From CAWEFA01 sp963851385 (lineage in GTDB: Bacteria > Bacteroidota > Bacteroidia > Bacteroidales > DTGW01), in contig CAWKPE010000015.1 of the NCBI GenBank assembly GCA_963851385.1, positions 124,001 through 188,000 of the forward strand: DNA of 64,000 nucleotides, read 5' to 3'. The translations under genes were made by a program, and so were the position numbers. The notes under the pieces are model-generated. The model was given only the letters and a program-made list of their open reading frames with translations. It ran no database searches and was not told where the DNA came from. Below, piece after piece: positions 17,953 through 27,468 of this stretch (positions are counted from its first letter, which is position 1; every line of letters starts with the position of its first letter).

Positions 17953-19038
17953 ATGGAAGTAAAATTAGATTTAAAACCATTTGCTTTAGAAGGAATTCCG
18001 GCAGAAAGGCCTTTGATTATGGCTGGTCCGTGCAGCGCCGAATCGGAAGAGCAGATGGTTGAAACTGCAAAAGGGCTTGCTAAATTAAATATAAAAATAT
18101 TCAGAGCTGGTATCTGGAAGCCACGCACGCGACCCGGCACATTTGAAGGATATGGTTCTATTGCACTCCCCTGGATGAAAGCAGTGAAAGAAAAAACCGG
18201 CATGTATACCGCCACAGAAGTTGCAAATGTAAAGCATGTCTGGGAAGCACTTAAATACGGAATAGATATATTATGGATTGGTGCCAGAACTACTGCTAAT
18301 CCTTTTGCAGTGCAAGAAATCGCAGATGCATTGCGAGGTGTGGATATTCCGGTAATTATTAAAAACCCTGTCAATCCTGATTTGGAATTGTGGGTTGGTG
18401 CAATCGAACGTCTCTATCAGGCTGGAATTAAAAGATTGGCTGCCTGTCATCGCGGATTCTCTATACACGAAACAAGCATATTCAGGAACGACCCAAAATG
18501 GCAAATACCTATAGAACTAAAACGCAGAATTCCAAATTTGCCTATGATTACTGATCCAAGCCATATTTGTGGAAACCGTGAACGTTTGCTTGAAGTATCA
18601 CAAAAGGCAATGGACCTTAATTTTGAAGGATTGATTATTGAATCACATTGTAATCCTGAAGTTGCTATGAGCGATGCAAACCAACAAATCACTCCTGAAG
18701 TTCTGGGTAAAATGCTCAGGCAAATTGTCATACGTTCAGAAGAAGTCAAAAACGGATCACTTGTTACACTTGAAGAAATGCGTGTGCAAATTGACAAAAT
18801 GGATGATTCCATCATAGATATTTTTGAAAAACGAATGAAGATTGCAGAGCAAATTGGTCAGTATAAAAAAGAACACAATATTGCTATTTTACAGTCGAAA
18901 CGTTGGGATCAGATTATTAGAAAACGACTTGAAATGGGAGAAGAAAAAGGGCTTAGCAGCGAATTCATTGAAACAATATTTCGTGCAATTCACGAAGAAT
19001 CAATTAATCATCAAACACAAGTGATGAATAAACAATAA
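17953..19038 (+). CDS. Bifunctional DAHP synthase / chorismate mutase (type II)
   Basis: Residues 1 to about 265 form a DAHP synthase of the KDO8P-synthase-like (I-beta) class that condenses phosphoenolpyruvate and erythrose-4-phosphate (MAGPCSAESEEQM, RAGIWKPRTRPGTFEGYG, DPSHICGNRE, EGLIIESHCNP). Residues about 275-361 form an AroQ chorismate mutase (LEEMRVQIDKMDDSIIDIFE, KRMKIAEQIGQYKKEHN). This fusion is typical of Bacteroidetes. It links the first step of the shikimate pathway to the branch toward phenylalanine and tyrosine, and the mutase part probably senses or channels prephenate to the neighbouring PheA. The gene starts 12 bp after pheA. Confidence 0.95.
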   Translation: MEVKLDLKPFALEGIPAERPLIMAGPCSAESEEQMVETAKGLAKLNIKIFRAGIWKPRTRPGTFEGYGSIALPWMKAVKEKTGMYTATEVANVKHVWEALKYGIDILWIGARTTANPFAVQEIADALRGVDIPVIIKNPVNPDLELWVGAIERLYQAGIKRLAACHRGFSIHETSIFRNDPKWQIPIELKRRIPNLPMITDPSHICGNRERLLEVSQKAMDLNFEGLIIESHCNPEVAMSDANQQITPEVLGKMLRQIVIRSEEVKNGSLVTLEEMRVQIDKMDDSIIDIFEKRMKIAEQIGQYKKEHNIAILQSKRWDQIIRKRLEMGEEKGLSSEFIETIFRAIHEESINHQTQVMNKQ

Positions 19039-19198
19039 ACCAATTTGATGATTTGAAGATTTATTAATTTGAAAATGAAAACAAATATTTGGCTTATTAT
19101 TAATTCTAGATCATGTATTGGAAATGAATTTGCATATTTGCACATTAGCACATTTGCATATTTTTACATTTTATTAACTTTAGCGCTTTATAAAAAAA

Positions 19199-20236
19199 AT
19201 GGAAGAATTAAAAATAAATACTGGAACGATCGTCTCACGGATTTTACTTGATGAAAAAATATCCAACCTGAAAAAATATCTTCCGACTGATAAGAAAATT
19301 ATTATGATCACAGATTCCAATATTATAAAACATTATAGAAAATATTTTGATTTGTTTAATGTTATTGAGATTGGTCAAGGCGAAAGGAATAAGACACTTT
19401 CAACAATAGATGAAATCATTGGGAAACTTGTAGATTTTGAAGCAGACCGTTCAACATTTATTGTTGGAATCGGTGGAGGCATAGTTTGCGATATTACCGG
19501 TTTTGCTGCGTCAGTCTATATGAGAGGGCTTCACTTTGGATTTGTGTCAACTTCACTATTATCGCAGGTCGATGCCAGTGTTGGCGGAAAAAATGGAGTG
19601 AATTACAAAGGTTTTAAAAATATGGTGGGTGTTTTCAACCAGCCTGAGTTTGTTATTTGCGATTTAGAAATGTTGAAAACACTCGATAGACAAGAATTTA
19701 TTGGTGGTTTTGCTGAGATTATCAAACATGGTGCAATTAAAGATATTAAATTGTTCGAGTTCCTGGAAACCAACTATAAAAGGGCTTTGGATTATGATAA
19801 AGATTCGTTGCACCGTTTGGTCCGGGATTCAATAATTATCAAAACAAAAGTAGTTGAACAGGATGAGCGGGAAAAAGAAGAACGACGAAAGCTTAACTTT
19901 GGCCATACTTTTGGACATGCTATAGAAAAACTAGCAAATGTTAAACACGGACAAGCTATTTCAACAGGTATGTTCATGGCTGCCCAGGCATCAGTAAAAA
20001 TGGGACTTTTAAGTAATCCTGATGCTGAACGTTTAAAATTATTGATTGAAAACATTGGATTATCGACACATTTACCTTTGGATAAAGAAGCTTTATTAAA
20101 TGCTATGAAAAAAGACAAAAAGCGCGAGGGTAACAATATACATCTTATTCTGTTAAAAGGTTTAGGTAATGCCGTAGTTATTAACATTAATTATAAAGAA
20201 TTGGAGGATATAGTAAATGATTTGCGTATGTCTTAG
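19199..20236 (+). CDS. aroB: 3-Dehydroquinate synthase
   Basis: This 345-residue enzyme makes 3-dehydroquinate from DAHP using NAD and a metal ion. Visible family motifs are the NAD-binding FIVGIGGGIVCDITGFAAS, STSLLSQVDASVGGKNGVN, FAEIIKHGAI with a metal ligand and the zinc site NFGHTFGHAIEK. Length is normal. It follows the DAHP synthase gene after a 160-bp AT-rich spacer containing the TTTGAAGATTT word-repeat and overlaps the start of aroD by about 20 bp. Confidence 0.96.
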   Translation: MEELKINTGTIVSRILLDEKISNLKKYLPTDKKIIMITDSNIIKHYRKYFDLFNVIEIGQGERNKTLSTIDEIIGKLVDFEADRSTFIVGIGGGIVCDITGFAASVYMRGLHFGFVSTSLLSQVDASVGGKNGVNYKGFKNMVGVFNQPEFVICDLEMLKTLDRQEFIGGFAEIIKHGAIKDIKLFEFLETNYKRALDYDKDSLHRLVRDSIIIKTKVVEQDEREKEERRKLNFGHTFGHAIEKLANVKHGQAISTGMFMAAQASVKMGLLSNPDAERLKLLIENIGLSTHLPLDKEALLNAMKKDKKREGNNIHLILLKGLGNAVVININYKELEDIVNDLRMS

Positions 20237-20854
20237 CGAAACTGATTTTCACAAGTGCTATGAATTAACTAAAAAATTCGATTTGTCTGAAATAAGGCTG
20301 GATTTACAGGATTCAAAAAACCGGAAATTGAAAAAATATTTTCTTCAGGTGCAAAATTAATTGCAACCTGCAGACCAGGTAAAATTTCTGATAAGGAAAG
20401 AAAAGATATGCTGAAGACTGCTATCAATTCTGGTGCATCTTATGTTGATGTCGAATTTGAAACTGACTTTGGTTTTAAGCAGGAAATAATTTCTACAGCT
20501 TTAAACACAAAGTGCAATGTAATAATTTCATATCATAACTATGATTTTACTCCTCCACGTGAACAACTTAAAATTATAACCAGCCAGTGCTTTGATATGG
20601 GTGCCAATGTTGCTAAAATCACTTGTATGGTTCAAAAACCTGAAGACAATGCTTCTCTCCTATCCCTTTATGAACCGGGTAAACGAATTGTTTCATTTGG
20701 TATGGGCGAACTGGGAAAAATTTCCCGTATTGCTGCAGCTTTTATAGGAGCAGAATTTACCATGTCTTCTGCTACCGATGAAGCCCCAACTGGTCCTGGT
20801 CAAATCAGTTATACCAAATTAAGAACAATCATTGAGTTGTTTAAGAATTCATAA
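20217..20854 (+). pseudogene. aroD: 3-Dehydroquinate dehydratase, type I, one frameshift in a poly-A run
   Basis: The ATG at 20217, inside the end of aroB, starts MICVCLSETDFHKCYELTKK and EIRLDLQDSK, typical of type I dehydroquinases. The frame then breaks in a six-A run near 20317. Adding one A restores the conserved continuation (KPEIEKIFSSGAKLIATCRP), which runs to 20854. The active-site region (IISYHNYDFTPP with the catalytic His, VAKITCMVQ with the Schiff-base Lys, FGMGELGKISRI) is intact. The total is about 212 residues, as usual for the family. An indel error is the likely cause. Confidence 0.82.
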
Positions 20855-20911
20855 TATTAATGGAAACCGGAGACTAGAAATTTTGAACCCTTTGAACTTT
20901 GAACCAGCATA

Positions 20912-21913
20912 ATGAATACTTTTGGAAAATTCTTTAAAATAAGCATCTTTGGAGAATCGCATGGAAATATTGTAGGTATTGTCATAGATGGTGTACCTGC
21001 AGGAATACCTTTACTACATAGTGATTTTGAAACAGATTTGGCTCGTCGTAAAAGCGGTGCAGAGGGAACTACTCCCCGAAAAGAAGCTGATGAACCACAT
21101 ATAATGAGCGGAGTATTTAATGATCACACAACCGGGGCACCAATTATGGTTCTTTTTAAAAACACCAATACTCGTTCACACGATTACTCTTTCCTGAAAG
21201 AAATTCCACGTCCCGGACATGCCGATTTTGTTGCTTCAAAAAAGTTTGGTGGTTATGAAGATTATAGAGGCGGAGGGCATTTTTCAGGACGTCTTACTTT
21301 GGGAATAATTGCTGCCGGAGTTATATCAAAAAAAATCATTGAGCCTATAAAAGTCGTATCAAGGCTCATTGAAGCTGGCGGTATACCTGATATTGAGAAA
21401 GCAATTAATATTGCCATTAAAAATGGTGATTCAATTGGAGGTATCGTTGAAACCAAGGCAACTAACATGCCTGTTGGTTTGGGTGAGCCATTCTTTGATT
21501 CAATTGAAGCCGTTATTAGTCATTTCATTTTCTCTGTTCCTGCAACAAAGGGAATTGAATTTGGTTCCGGTTTTGCAGCTTCCCGGATGACAGGAAGTCA
21601 ACACAATGATAAATTCATTTCATCAACCGGCAAAACGGAAACTAATAATTCGGGCGGTATTAATGGTGGTATATCAAATGGGAACGATTTAATTTTCAGG
21701 GTTGCAGTTAAACCTACAAGCAGCATTCACCTGAAACAAAAAACAATGAACATGAAAACCGGTCAGTTGACTGATTTAGAAATCGAAGGCCGTCATGACA
21801 CCTGTATAGCATTACGTATTCCTGTTATTATAGAAGCAGCCACAAGCATAGTTCTGGCTGATTTTATGATTCAGACGCAAAAAGTAAAGTTGATTCAAAA
21901 TAAAAATATATAA
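20912..21913 (+). CDS. aroC: Chorismate synthase
   Basis: This 333-residue enzyme makes chorismate from EPSP with reduced FMN as cofactor. The signatures are present: FKISIFGESHGNIVGIVIDG at the N-terminus, RRKSGAEGTTPRKEAD, RPGHADFVASKKFGGYEDYR followed by GGGHFSGRLT, and NNSGGINGGISNG near residue 250. It is slightly shorter than many homologues but complete in motifs. It is the last aromatic-pathway gene of the operon. The 57-bp spacer before it includes a TTGAACTTTGAACC word-repeat. Confidence 0.96.
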   Translation: MNTFGKFFKISIFGESHGNIVGIVIDGVPAGIPLLHSDFETDLARRKSGAEGTTPRKEADEPHIMSGVFNDHTTGAPIMVLFKNTNTRSHDYSFLKEIPRPGHADFVASKKFGGYEDYRGGGHFSGRLTLGIIAAGVISKKIIEPIKVVSRLIEAGGIPDIEKAINIAIKNGDSIGGIVETKATNMPVGLGEPFFDSIEAVISHFIFSVPATKGIEFGSGFAASRMTGSQHNDKFISSTGKTETNNSGGINGGISNGNDLIFRVAVKPTSSIHLKQKTMNMKTGQLTDLEIEGRHDTCIALRIPVIIEAATSIVLADFMIQTQKVKLIQNKNI

Positions 21914-21917
21914 AATC

Positions 21918-24116
21918 ATGAGTTTTAGAAAGACAATAAAATTTCTAATTATACCTATTTGCCTTTTGTCTTTAACCGGGTATGATAAATCATCCACAGA
22001 CAATAAAATTGACAAGTTACTTAGTCAATTGACTTTAGAAGAAAAAATTAACATGATTCATGCTTCTGGACTTTTTACCAGTGGCGGAGTTCCAAGAATA
22101 GGTATTCCTGAACTTCGGATGAGCGACGGTCCTTGCGGAATACGTATGGAAATAAATAAAGAAAACTGGAATCCTGCAGGTTGGAACAACGATAATGGAA
22201 CTTATTTCCCAGCTCAAACTGCACTTGCCGCCACTTGGGATACTTCTTTGGCAAGGAAATTCGGTATTGCGCTTGGACAAGAATCTAAAATACGAGGTAA
22301 ACATATTCAATTGGCCCCGGGCATAAATGTGATCAGAACTCCACTAAACGGTCGTAATTGGGAGTACATGAGTGAAGATCCATATCTTATTTCAAGTTTG
22401 GTGGTTCCTTTAATTCAAGGTCTGCAATCCAATGGCATAGCTGCTTGTGTTAAACATTATGCATTAAATAACCAGGAAACTGAGCGCAATTCAATTGATG
22501 TAAATGTTGATGAACGTACATTACGTGAAATCTATCTTCCTGGATTTGAAGCTGCCATCAAAGATGCCGGATCGTTATCTATTATGGGTGCGTACAATCA
22601 ATTTAGAAGACAGCATGCTGCTTATAATGAATATCTAATCGAAGATATTCTAAGAGGCGAATGGGGTTTCAAGGGAATTGTTATTTCTGATTGGGGTGCT
22701 TGTCATAGTACTTTAGAAGCAGCACTTTGTGGACTCGACATTGAAATGGGAGACCATGACACTCCTTTTAATCAGTATTTCATGGCCGATCCTCTGATTA
22801 ATGAAATTAAGCGTGGAAAAGTTGATGTTAAGTATATTGACGAAAAAGTCAAAAGGATTCTGTACGTTATGCATAAGTTGAATATAATGAATGAACATAA
22901 GTTTGATACAACCGGCATGTATGCAAAATTGGCTGCTCCAGAACGTATTGCAATTGCAAAACAAATAGCTGAAGAATCAATTGTGCTATTAAAAAATAAC
23001 GATAATTTCCTTCCGATTGATATTTCCAAGATAAAGTCTATCGCAGTTATCGGAGACAATGCTACACGTAAACATTCTCTTGGAGGCGGGAGTACTACTG
23101 TTAAAGCAAGGTACGAAATTACCCCGTTAGAAGCGCTCCAAAAAAAACTGGAAGGGAAAGTACAAGTAAATTTTGCTAAAGGCTACGATGTTCCTGAACC
23201 TACGTGGAAAAGAATTTTTAGACCATCACAATCTTTATCTTCAATATTTGACACCATCAGCGAGGAACGGATTAAAGAAGCTGTTGAAGTAGCTAAAAAA
23301 TCAGATTGTGTTTTAATATTTGGAGGTTTAAACCACAACTGGGGAAACGATAGTGAAGGTTCTGACAAGCCAAGTATGAAACTTCCTTATGGTCAAGATA
23401 AGCTTATTAGTGAAATATTAAAGGTAAATCCCAGGACTGCAGTTATTCTTCTCTGTGGCAGCCCTGTCGGATTGGGTGATTGGTACAATAGTGTACCTGC
23501 ATTGCTTCAAAACAGTTATTTGGGCATGGAGGAAGGTAATGCACTTGCTGAAGTAATTTTTGGTGAAATAAATCCTTCCGGGAAATTAACAATGACATTT
23601 CCCAAGAAACTCGAAGATTCTCCAGCAAATGCTTTTGGTGATTATCCAGGCTTTTTGGGCAAAGAAGAATATAAAGAAGGACTTCTTGTCGGCTACCGGT
23701 ATTATGATACAAAAAACATCGAACCAATGTTTCCTTTTGGATATGGTCTTTCCTACACACAATTTGAATACTCAAATCTTACCTTGCCTAAAGAAATAAA
23801 TAATAATAATGATGAATGTAAAGTTTCATTCGATGTTAAAAATATTGGAACCCACGCAGGTAAAGAAATATCACAAGTTTATGTCAGGGATGTGGAATGT
23901 AGTGTCGAAAGGCCATTTAAAGAACTAAAAGGTTTTAATAAAATTGACCTCAATCCGGGTGAAACCAAAACCATTACTGTTAAACTTAATAAACGTGCAT
24001 TTCAATTTTATGATCCTCTAAAGAAACAATGGATTTCTGAGCCTGGAAAATTTGAAATAATTATAGGCAGTTCTTCTAAAGATATACGATTGAAAGGAGA
24101 AATGAAAATGTTGTAG
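21918..24116 (+). CDS. Glycoside hydrolase family 3 beta-glycosidase
   Basis: A 732-residue secreted GH3 enzyme. The N-terminal barrel begins at IDKLLSQLTLEEKINMIHAS; the conserved KHYALNNQE lies at about residue 178 and the nucleophile Asp is in GIVISDWGA (about residue 259). The second domain carries ESIVLLKNNDNFLPI and GDNATRKHSLGGGSTTV, and a C-terminal fibronectin-III-like domain spans about 625-732 (VSFDVKNIGTHAGKEISQVY). It probably removes beta-linked glucose or xylose from oligosaccharides. The signal sequence ends LLSLTGYDKSS: a lipobox except that Tyr replaces Cys. It starts 4 bp after aroC, an odd partner for an aromatic operon. Confidence 0.93.
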   Translation: MSFRKTIKFLIIPICLLSLTGYDKSSTDNKIDKLLSQLTLEEKINMIHASGLFTSGGVPRIGIPELRMSDGPCGIRMEINKENWNPAGWNNDNGTYFPAQTALAATWDTSLARKFGIALGQESKIRGKHIQLAPGINVIRTPLNGRNWEYMSEDPYLISSLVVPLIQGLQSNGIAACVKHYALNNQETERNSIDVNVDERTLREIYLPGFEAAIKDAGSLSIMGAYNQFRRQHAAYNEYLIEDILRGEWGFKGIVISDWGACHSTLEAALCGLDIEMGDHDTPFNQYFMADPLINEIKRGKVDVKYIDEKVKRILYVMHKLNIMNEHKFDTTGMYAKLAAPERIAIAKQIAEESIVLLKNNDNFLPIDISKIKSIAVIGDNATRKHSLGGGSTTVKARYEITPLEALQKKLEGKVQVNFAKGYDVPEPTWKRIFRPSQSLSSIFDTISEERIKEAVEVAKKSDCVLIFGGLNHNWGNDSEGSDKPSMKLPYGQDKLISEILKVNPRTAVILLCGSPVGLGDWYNSVPALLQNSYLGMEEGNALAEVIFGEINPSGKLTMTFPKKLEDSPANAFGDYPGFLGKEEYKEGLLVGYRYYDTKNIEPMFPFGYGLSYTQFEYSNLTLPKEINNNNDECKVSFDVKNIGTHAGKEISQVYVRDVECSVERPFKELKGFNKIDLNPGETKTITVKLNKRAFQFYDPLKKQWISEPGKFEIIIGSSSKDIRLKGEMKML

Positions 24117-24160
24117 CATATCCAGTTATTTTTAAAATTCATTTTTTTAATTATGAATTA

Positions 24161-24192
24161 AAGTTCTGCGATATTATTGTAGAACTTTTTAA
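24161..24192 (+). terminator. Terminator after the GH3 gene
   Basis: AAGTTCTGC (24161-24169) pairs with GTAGAACTT (24179-24187) with one G-U pair, followed by TTTT. It lies 45 bp after the GH3 stop codon and before cstA. Confidence 0.6.
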
Positions 24193-24225
24193 TTTTACAA
24201 TATCAATATTGGAAAATGAAATAAT

Positions 24226-26034
24226 ATGAACGCAATGCCACTCATAATCGGTGCGCTGGCTATATTCGTTTTAGCATATCGATTTTATTTTAGTTTTATA
24301 GCTGCGAAAGTTGCAGTAATAAATGATTTAGGAACGACACCATCATCAAGACTTTACGATGGGCAGAATTATTATCCGATGAGCAAATGGGTTCTTTTTG
24401 GACACCACTTTGCTGCTATAGCCGGAGCCGGACCTTTAGTCGGACCTGTGCTTGCAGTTCAATTCGGATATTTCCCGGGTTTTTTATGGATAGTAATTGG
24501 TTCAGTAATGGCAGGTGCTGTTCACGATTTTATTATACTTGTTGCATCAACAAGACACGACGGTAAATCATTAGCTGAAATCGCAAAAAGAGAAATTAGT
24601 GGTTTCAGTGGAATTACAGTATCTATTGCAGTTATTATAATCATTATTGTAGCTTTGGCAGGGTTGGGTCTTGTTGTAGTTAATGCATTAGCTGAAAGTT
24701 CATGGGGAACTTTTACAATAGCAATGACAATTCCTATAGCTGTCTTAATGGGCATTTGGATGTTCCGTTTCAGAAAAGGAAAAACATCAGAAGCAACTGT
24801 CATAGGTGTCATTTTACTAACCGGATGCGTGATCCTGGGGAGATATGTACCTGGTTCCCCATTTGCTACATGGTTTACATTTGATAAAAAAACTTTCACT
24901 GTACTTTTAGCATTGTTTGGTTTTTTCGCATCTGTGCTGCCGGTATGGTTGTTACTTTCTCCCAGAGGTTATTTAAGTTCTATTATGAAGCTTGGAGTAA
25001 TAGCAATGCTAGCAATAGGCATCATAATTGTTGCACCAAATCTAAAAATGCCGGCATTTACTATATATACACATGGTGGAGGACCGGTAATTCCAGGAAA
25101 ATTATTTCCATATCTGTTTATTACCATCGCTTGTGGTGCAATTTCCGGGTTCCATTCATTGGTGAGTTCCGGGACAACTTCAAAGATGTTGATGAAGGAG
25201 TCGCATATCAAGGTTATTGCAGTTGGATCAATGTTGTCTGAAGGAATTGTAAGTATTCTGGCTTTAATAGCAGCATCCAGTTTATTTCCCCTGGATTATT
25301 TTATGATCAACGTTCCTAAAGAAAAACTATTGGCAATACTACCTCATTTGCATGCTATGGGATTCACACAAAGCGATCTTCCTAACTTATCTGCTGCAGT
25401 AGGTGAACACATAACCGGACGCACAGGCGGCGCTGTTTCTCTGGCTGTTGGTATGGCTCAAATATTTTCTTCTATACCCGGATTAACAAGACTGATGTCG
25501 TACTGGTATCATTTTGCAATAATGTTCGAAGCTTTATTTATTTTGACTACTATAGACACAGGTACAAGGATTGCACGATTTATTCTTCAGGAAGCAGGAG
25601 GAAAAATATATAAACCGCTTGGACGTACAAATTGGTTGCCTGGAAACCTCATTGCAAGTTCTATCGTAGTTTTTTGCTGGGCATATTTTATTTATACCGG
25701 AAGCATTGCTACCATTTGGCCTATGTTTGGTACAGCCAACCAACTTCTTGCCACGTTGGCACTGGCAATAGGTACTTCATATATTATAAATAATGGTAAA
25801 GCCAAATATGCATGGATAACCATCTTGCCTATGATATTTGTCGGTATCACTACTATTACGGCAGGAATACTTAACCTGAAAAATCTTTTTGTACCACAAA
25901 TATTTAAAGAAGCTACACATATTCAAGGAATAATTAATACTTGTCTCACAATTGTAATACTATTCTGTGTAATTAGTGTAATTATCGATGCTATTCCAAA
26001 ATGGATTAAAGCCAATACAAAAGTTTTCGTATAA
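24226..26034 (+). CDS. cstA: Carbon starvation protein CstA family transporter
   Basis: A 602-residue integral membrane protein with about 16 hydrophobic segments. Family motifs include LVGPVLAVQFGYFPGFLWI, GAVHDFIILVASTRHDGKS, ISGFHSLVSSGTTSKML and the C-terminal FEALFILTTIDTGTRIARF. CstA proteins import pyruvate and/or peptides during carbon limitation. Here the gene is monocistronic, separated from the GH3 gene by a terminator. The length matches the shorter, Gram-positive/Bacteroidetes-type CstA rather than the 700-residue E. coli form. Confidence 0.95.
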   Translation: MNAMPLIIGALAIFVLAYRFYFSFIAAKVAVINDLGTTPSSRLYDGQNYYPMSKWVLFGHHFAAIAGAGPLVGPVLAVQFGYFPGFLWIVIGSVMAGAVHDFIILVASTRHDGKSLAEIAKREISGFSGITVSIAVIIIIIVALAGLGLVVVNALAESSWGTFTIAMTIPIAVLMGIWMFRFRKGKTSEATVIGVILLTGCVILGRYVPGSPFATWFTFDKKTFTVLLALFGFFASVLPVWLLLSPRGYLSSIMKLGVIAMLAIGIIIVAPNLKMPAFTIYTHGGGPVIPGKLFPYLFITIACGAISGFHSLVSSGTTSKMLMKESHIKVIAVGSMLSEGIVSILALIAASSLFPLDYFMINVPKEKLLAILPHLHAMGFTQSDLPNLSAAVGEHITGRTGGAVSLAVGMAQIFSSIPGLTRLMSYWYHFAIMFEALFILTTIDTGTRIARFILQEAGGKIYKPLGRTNWLPGNLIASSIVVFCWAYFIYTGSIATIWPMFGTANQLLATLALAIGTSYIINNGKAKYAWITILPMIFVGITTITAGILNLKNLFVPQIFKEATHIQGIINTCLTIVILFCVISVIIDAIPKWIKANTKVFV

Positions 26035-26196
26035 TTAGATTATTTAATTATTAGCATAGTATTCCCAACTAATGTTGGCATTTGAACCTGTAAAGCTCAT
26101 CCTTTCACTTGACCAACAATTTTTCCTTTTCCTGAGAAACCGAAGAAATTTTTTAATTGCATTTAACCATATTTAAGGGCAAGATTTCTGCTTACA

Positions 26197-27468
26197 TCAT
26201 AATAACTGGTCAATACCAATGCTTGCACCTATATTAAAACCAAAGTATTTATGTAAATAAACTTCTTCAGGTAAAAATCCTTTGGTTTTATAAATTAATC
26301 CCAGATTTAATGAAATTCTTTTCAAACGAGCATCATGATTTAAGTTAAAATAATATTTCCCGAGGAATTCAGCAGCACCTCCCATGGCACCTTTGGTATC
26401 AGTAAAAGCCAAATTTTCCGGTTGATTCCAAAGATGAGTTGCAATTGAAATCTCAGATTGTTTTGTCAGAGGAAAATCCCGAATTGCTAATCCGCATGCC
26501 TGAAACCAATTCTCCTTATTCTCGAATTGTCTTAAATAAAAATTGATTTTTAATTTCTTGTTAAATTTCAACCAAAAGTTTTCATCTGTAAAATCACCAA
26601 AAGGACACATTGTGTGACCCATACCAAAATTGAATTTCAAATTTCCTGCAAATTGAAAATTTCTAATACCTATAAGATTTAAATTGACCAAATTAAAAAA
26701 AGCTCTGTACCCCATCTTCTGGACATAATCTTTTTCTTCAGGAGTCAGATCTTTGTACTGTGTATATCGCCTATATACCATAGTGGGTCTGTGTAAATGC
26801 CTGGAGGCACCATAAACATCATTTCCCACGATATCCCTTTTTAATTCATCCGTTTCTTCGGCACCGTCAATATCGTAATGGAAGAAACCAAGCATATAAT
26901 ATCCCATAAGTGAAATTTTTCTTAAAATATAATCTACCGCCAAATTTTTAAATTCTTCATCCTCAAATGAAAGTAATTCTTCGGTTCTGTGATTCAACAT
27001 ATAATCAGATTCCAAACCGGCAGTATGCAAGCGAATAAAGTCCGGAAAATCGGTGTCTCTCATATTTTGAAGTGTTTGATCGGTCACTCCAAAGACATAT
27101 CCACCACTCGATGATAACAAAAAGGGTTCAGAAATTGAGCCTATATTTTTGGATACCAGGATTGACCTGTGCGATTCTTCATGTGTAAGCGATCCAAATA
27201 GTATCAGAAATGCTGATGCCTGGATACCATAGCTTACAACAGGTTTGAAATTTTTGTTCAGTGTTGTTGAAATAAGCCGGTAAGTGCTTAAATAATCTTC
27301 GTCCATTTGCCTTATTGTGAATAGGCGGGCGGGAGAATCCTGTATTATAAAGGAATAATCAGAGCATAGGTTTTGTTTAGTGCTATCCGTTGTTTGTGCC
27401 ACGATGTTAACAAACGAATTAAATAAAATAGAAATACTCAGTATAGTCAATTTCCAATTATATTTCAT
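26197..27468 (-). CDS. Uncharacterised secreted/membrane protein with HEXXH motif
   Basis: A 423-residue protein with a signal peptide (cleavage likely after NIVAQ, residue 25). A hydrophobic segment at about residues 80-93 runs straight into THEESHRSIL, so HEESH (96-100) is an HEXXH zinc-site pattern at the end of a helix. A second conserved-looking stretch is FIRLHTAGLESDYMLNH (about 144-160), which offers a candidate third ligand (Glu153). The C-terminal half has alternating beta-like segments (FQFAGNLKFNFGMGH, LKINFYLRQFE) suggestive of an outer-membrane barrel. A metalloprotease role is possible but unproven; I know no named family with certainty. Neighbours give no functional hint. Confidence 0.7.
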   Translation of the reverse strand: MKYNWKLTILSISILFNSFVNIVAQTTDSTKQNLCSDYSFIIQDSPARLFTIRQMDEDYLSTYRLISTTLNKNFKPVVSYGIQASAFLILFGSLTHEESHRSILVSKNIGSISEPFLLSSSGGYVFGVTDQTLQNMRDTDFPDFIRLHTAGLESDYMLNHRTEELLSFEDEEFKNLAVDYILRKISLMGYYMLGFFHYDIDGAEETDELKRDIVGNDVYGASRHLHRPTMVYRRYTQYKDLTPEEKDYVQKMGYRAFFNLVNLNLIGIRNFQFAGNLKFNFGMGHTMCPFGDFTDENFWLKFNKKLKINFYLRQFENKENWFQACGLAIRDFPLTKQSEISIATHLWNQPENLAFTDTKGAMGGAAEFLGKYYFNLNHDARLKRISLNLGLIYKTKGFLPEEVYLHKYFGFNIGASIGIDQLL

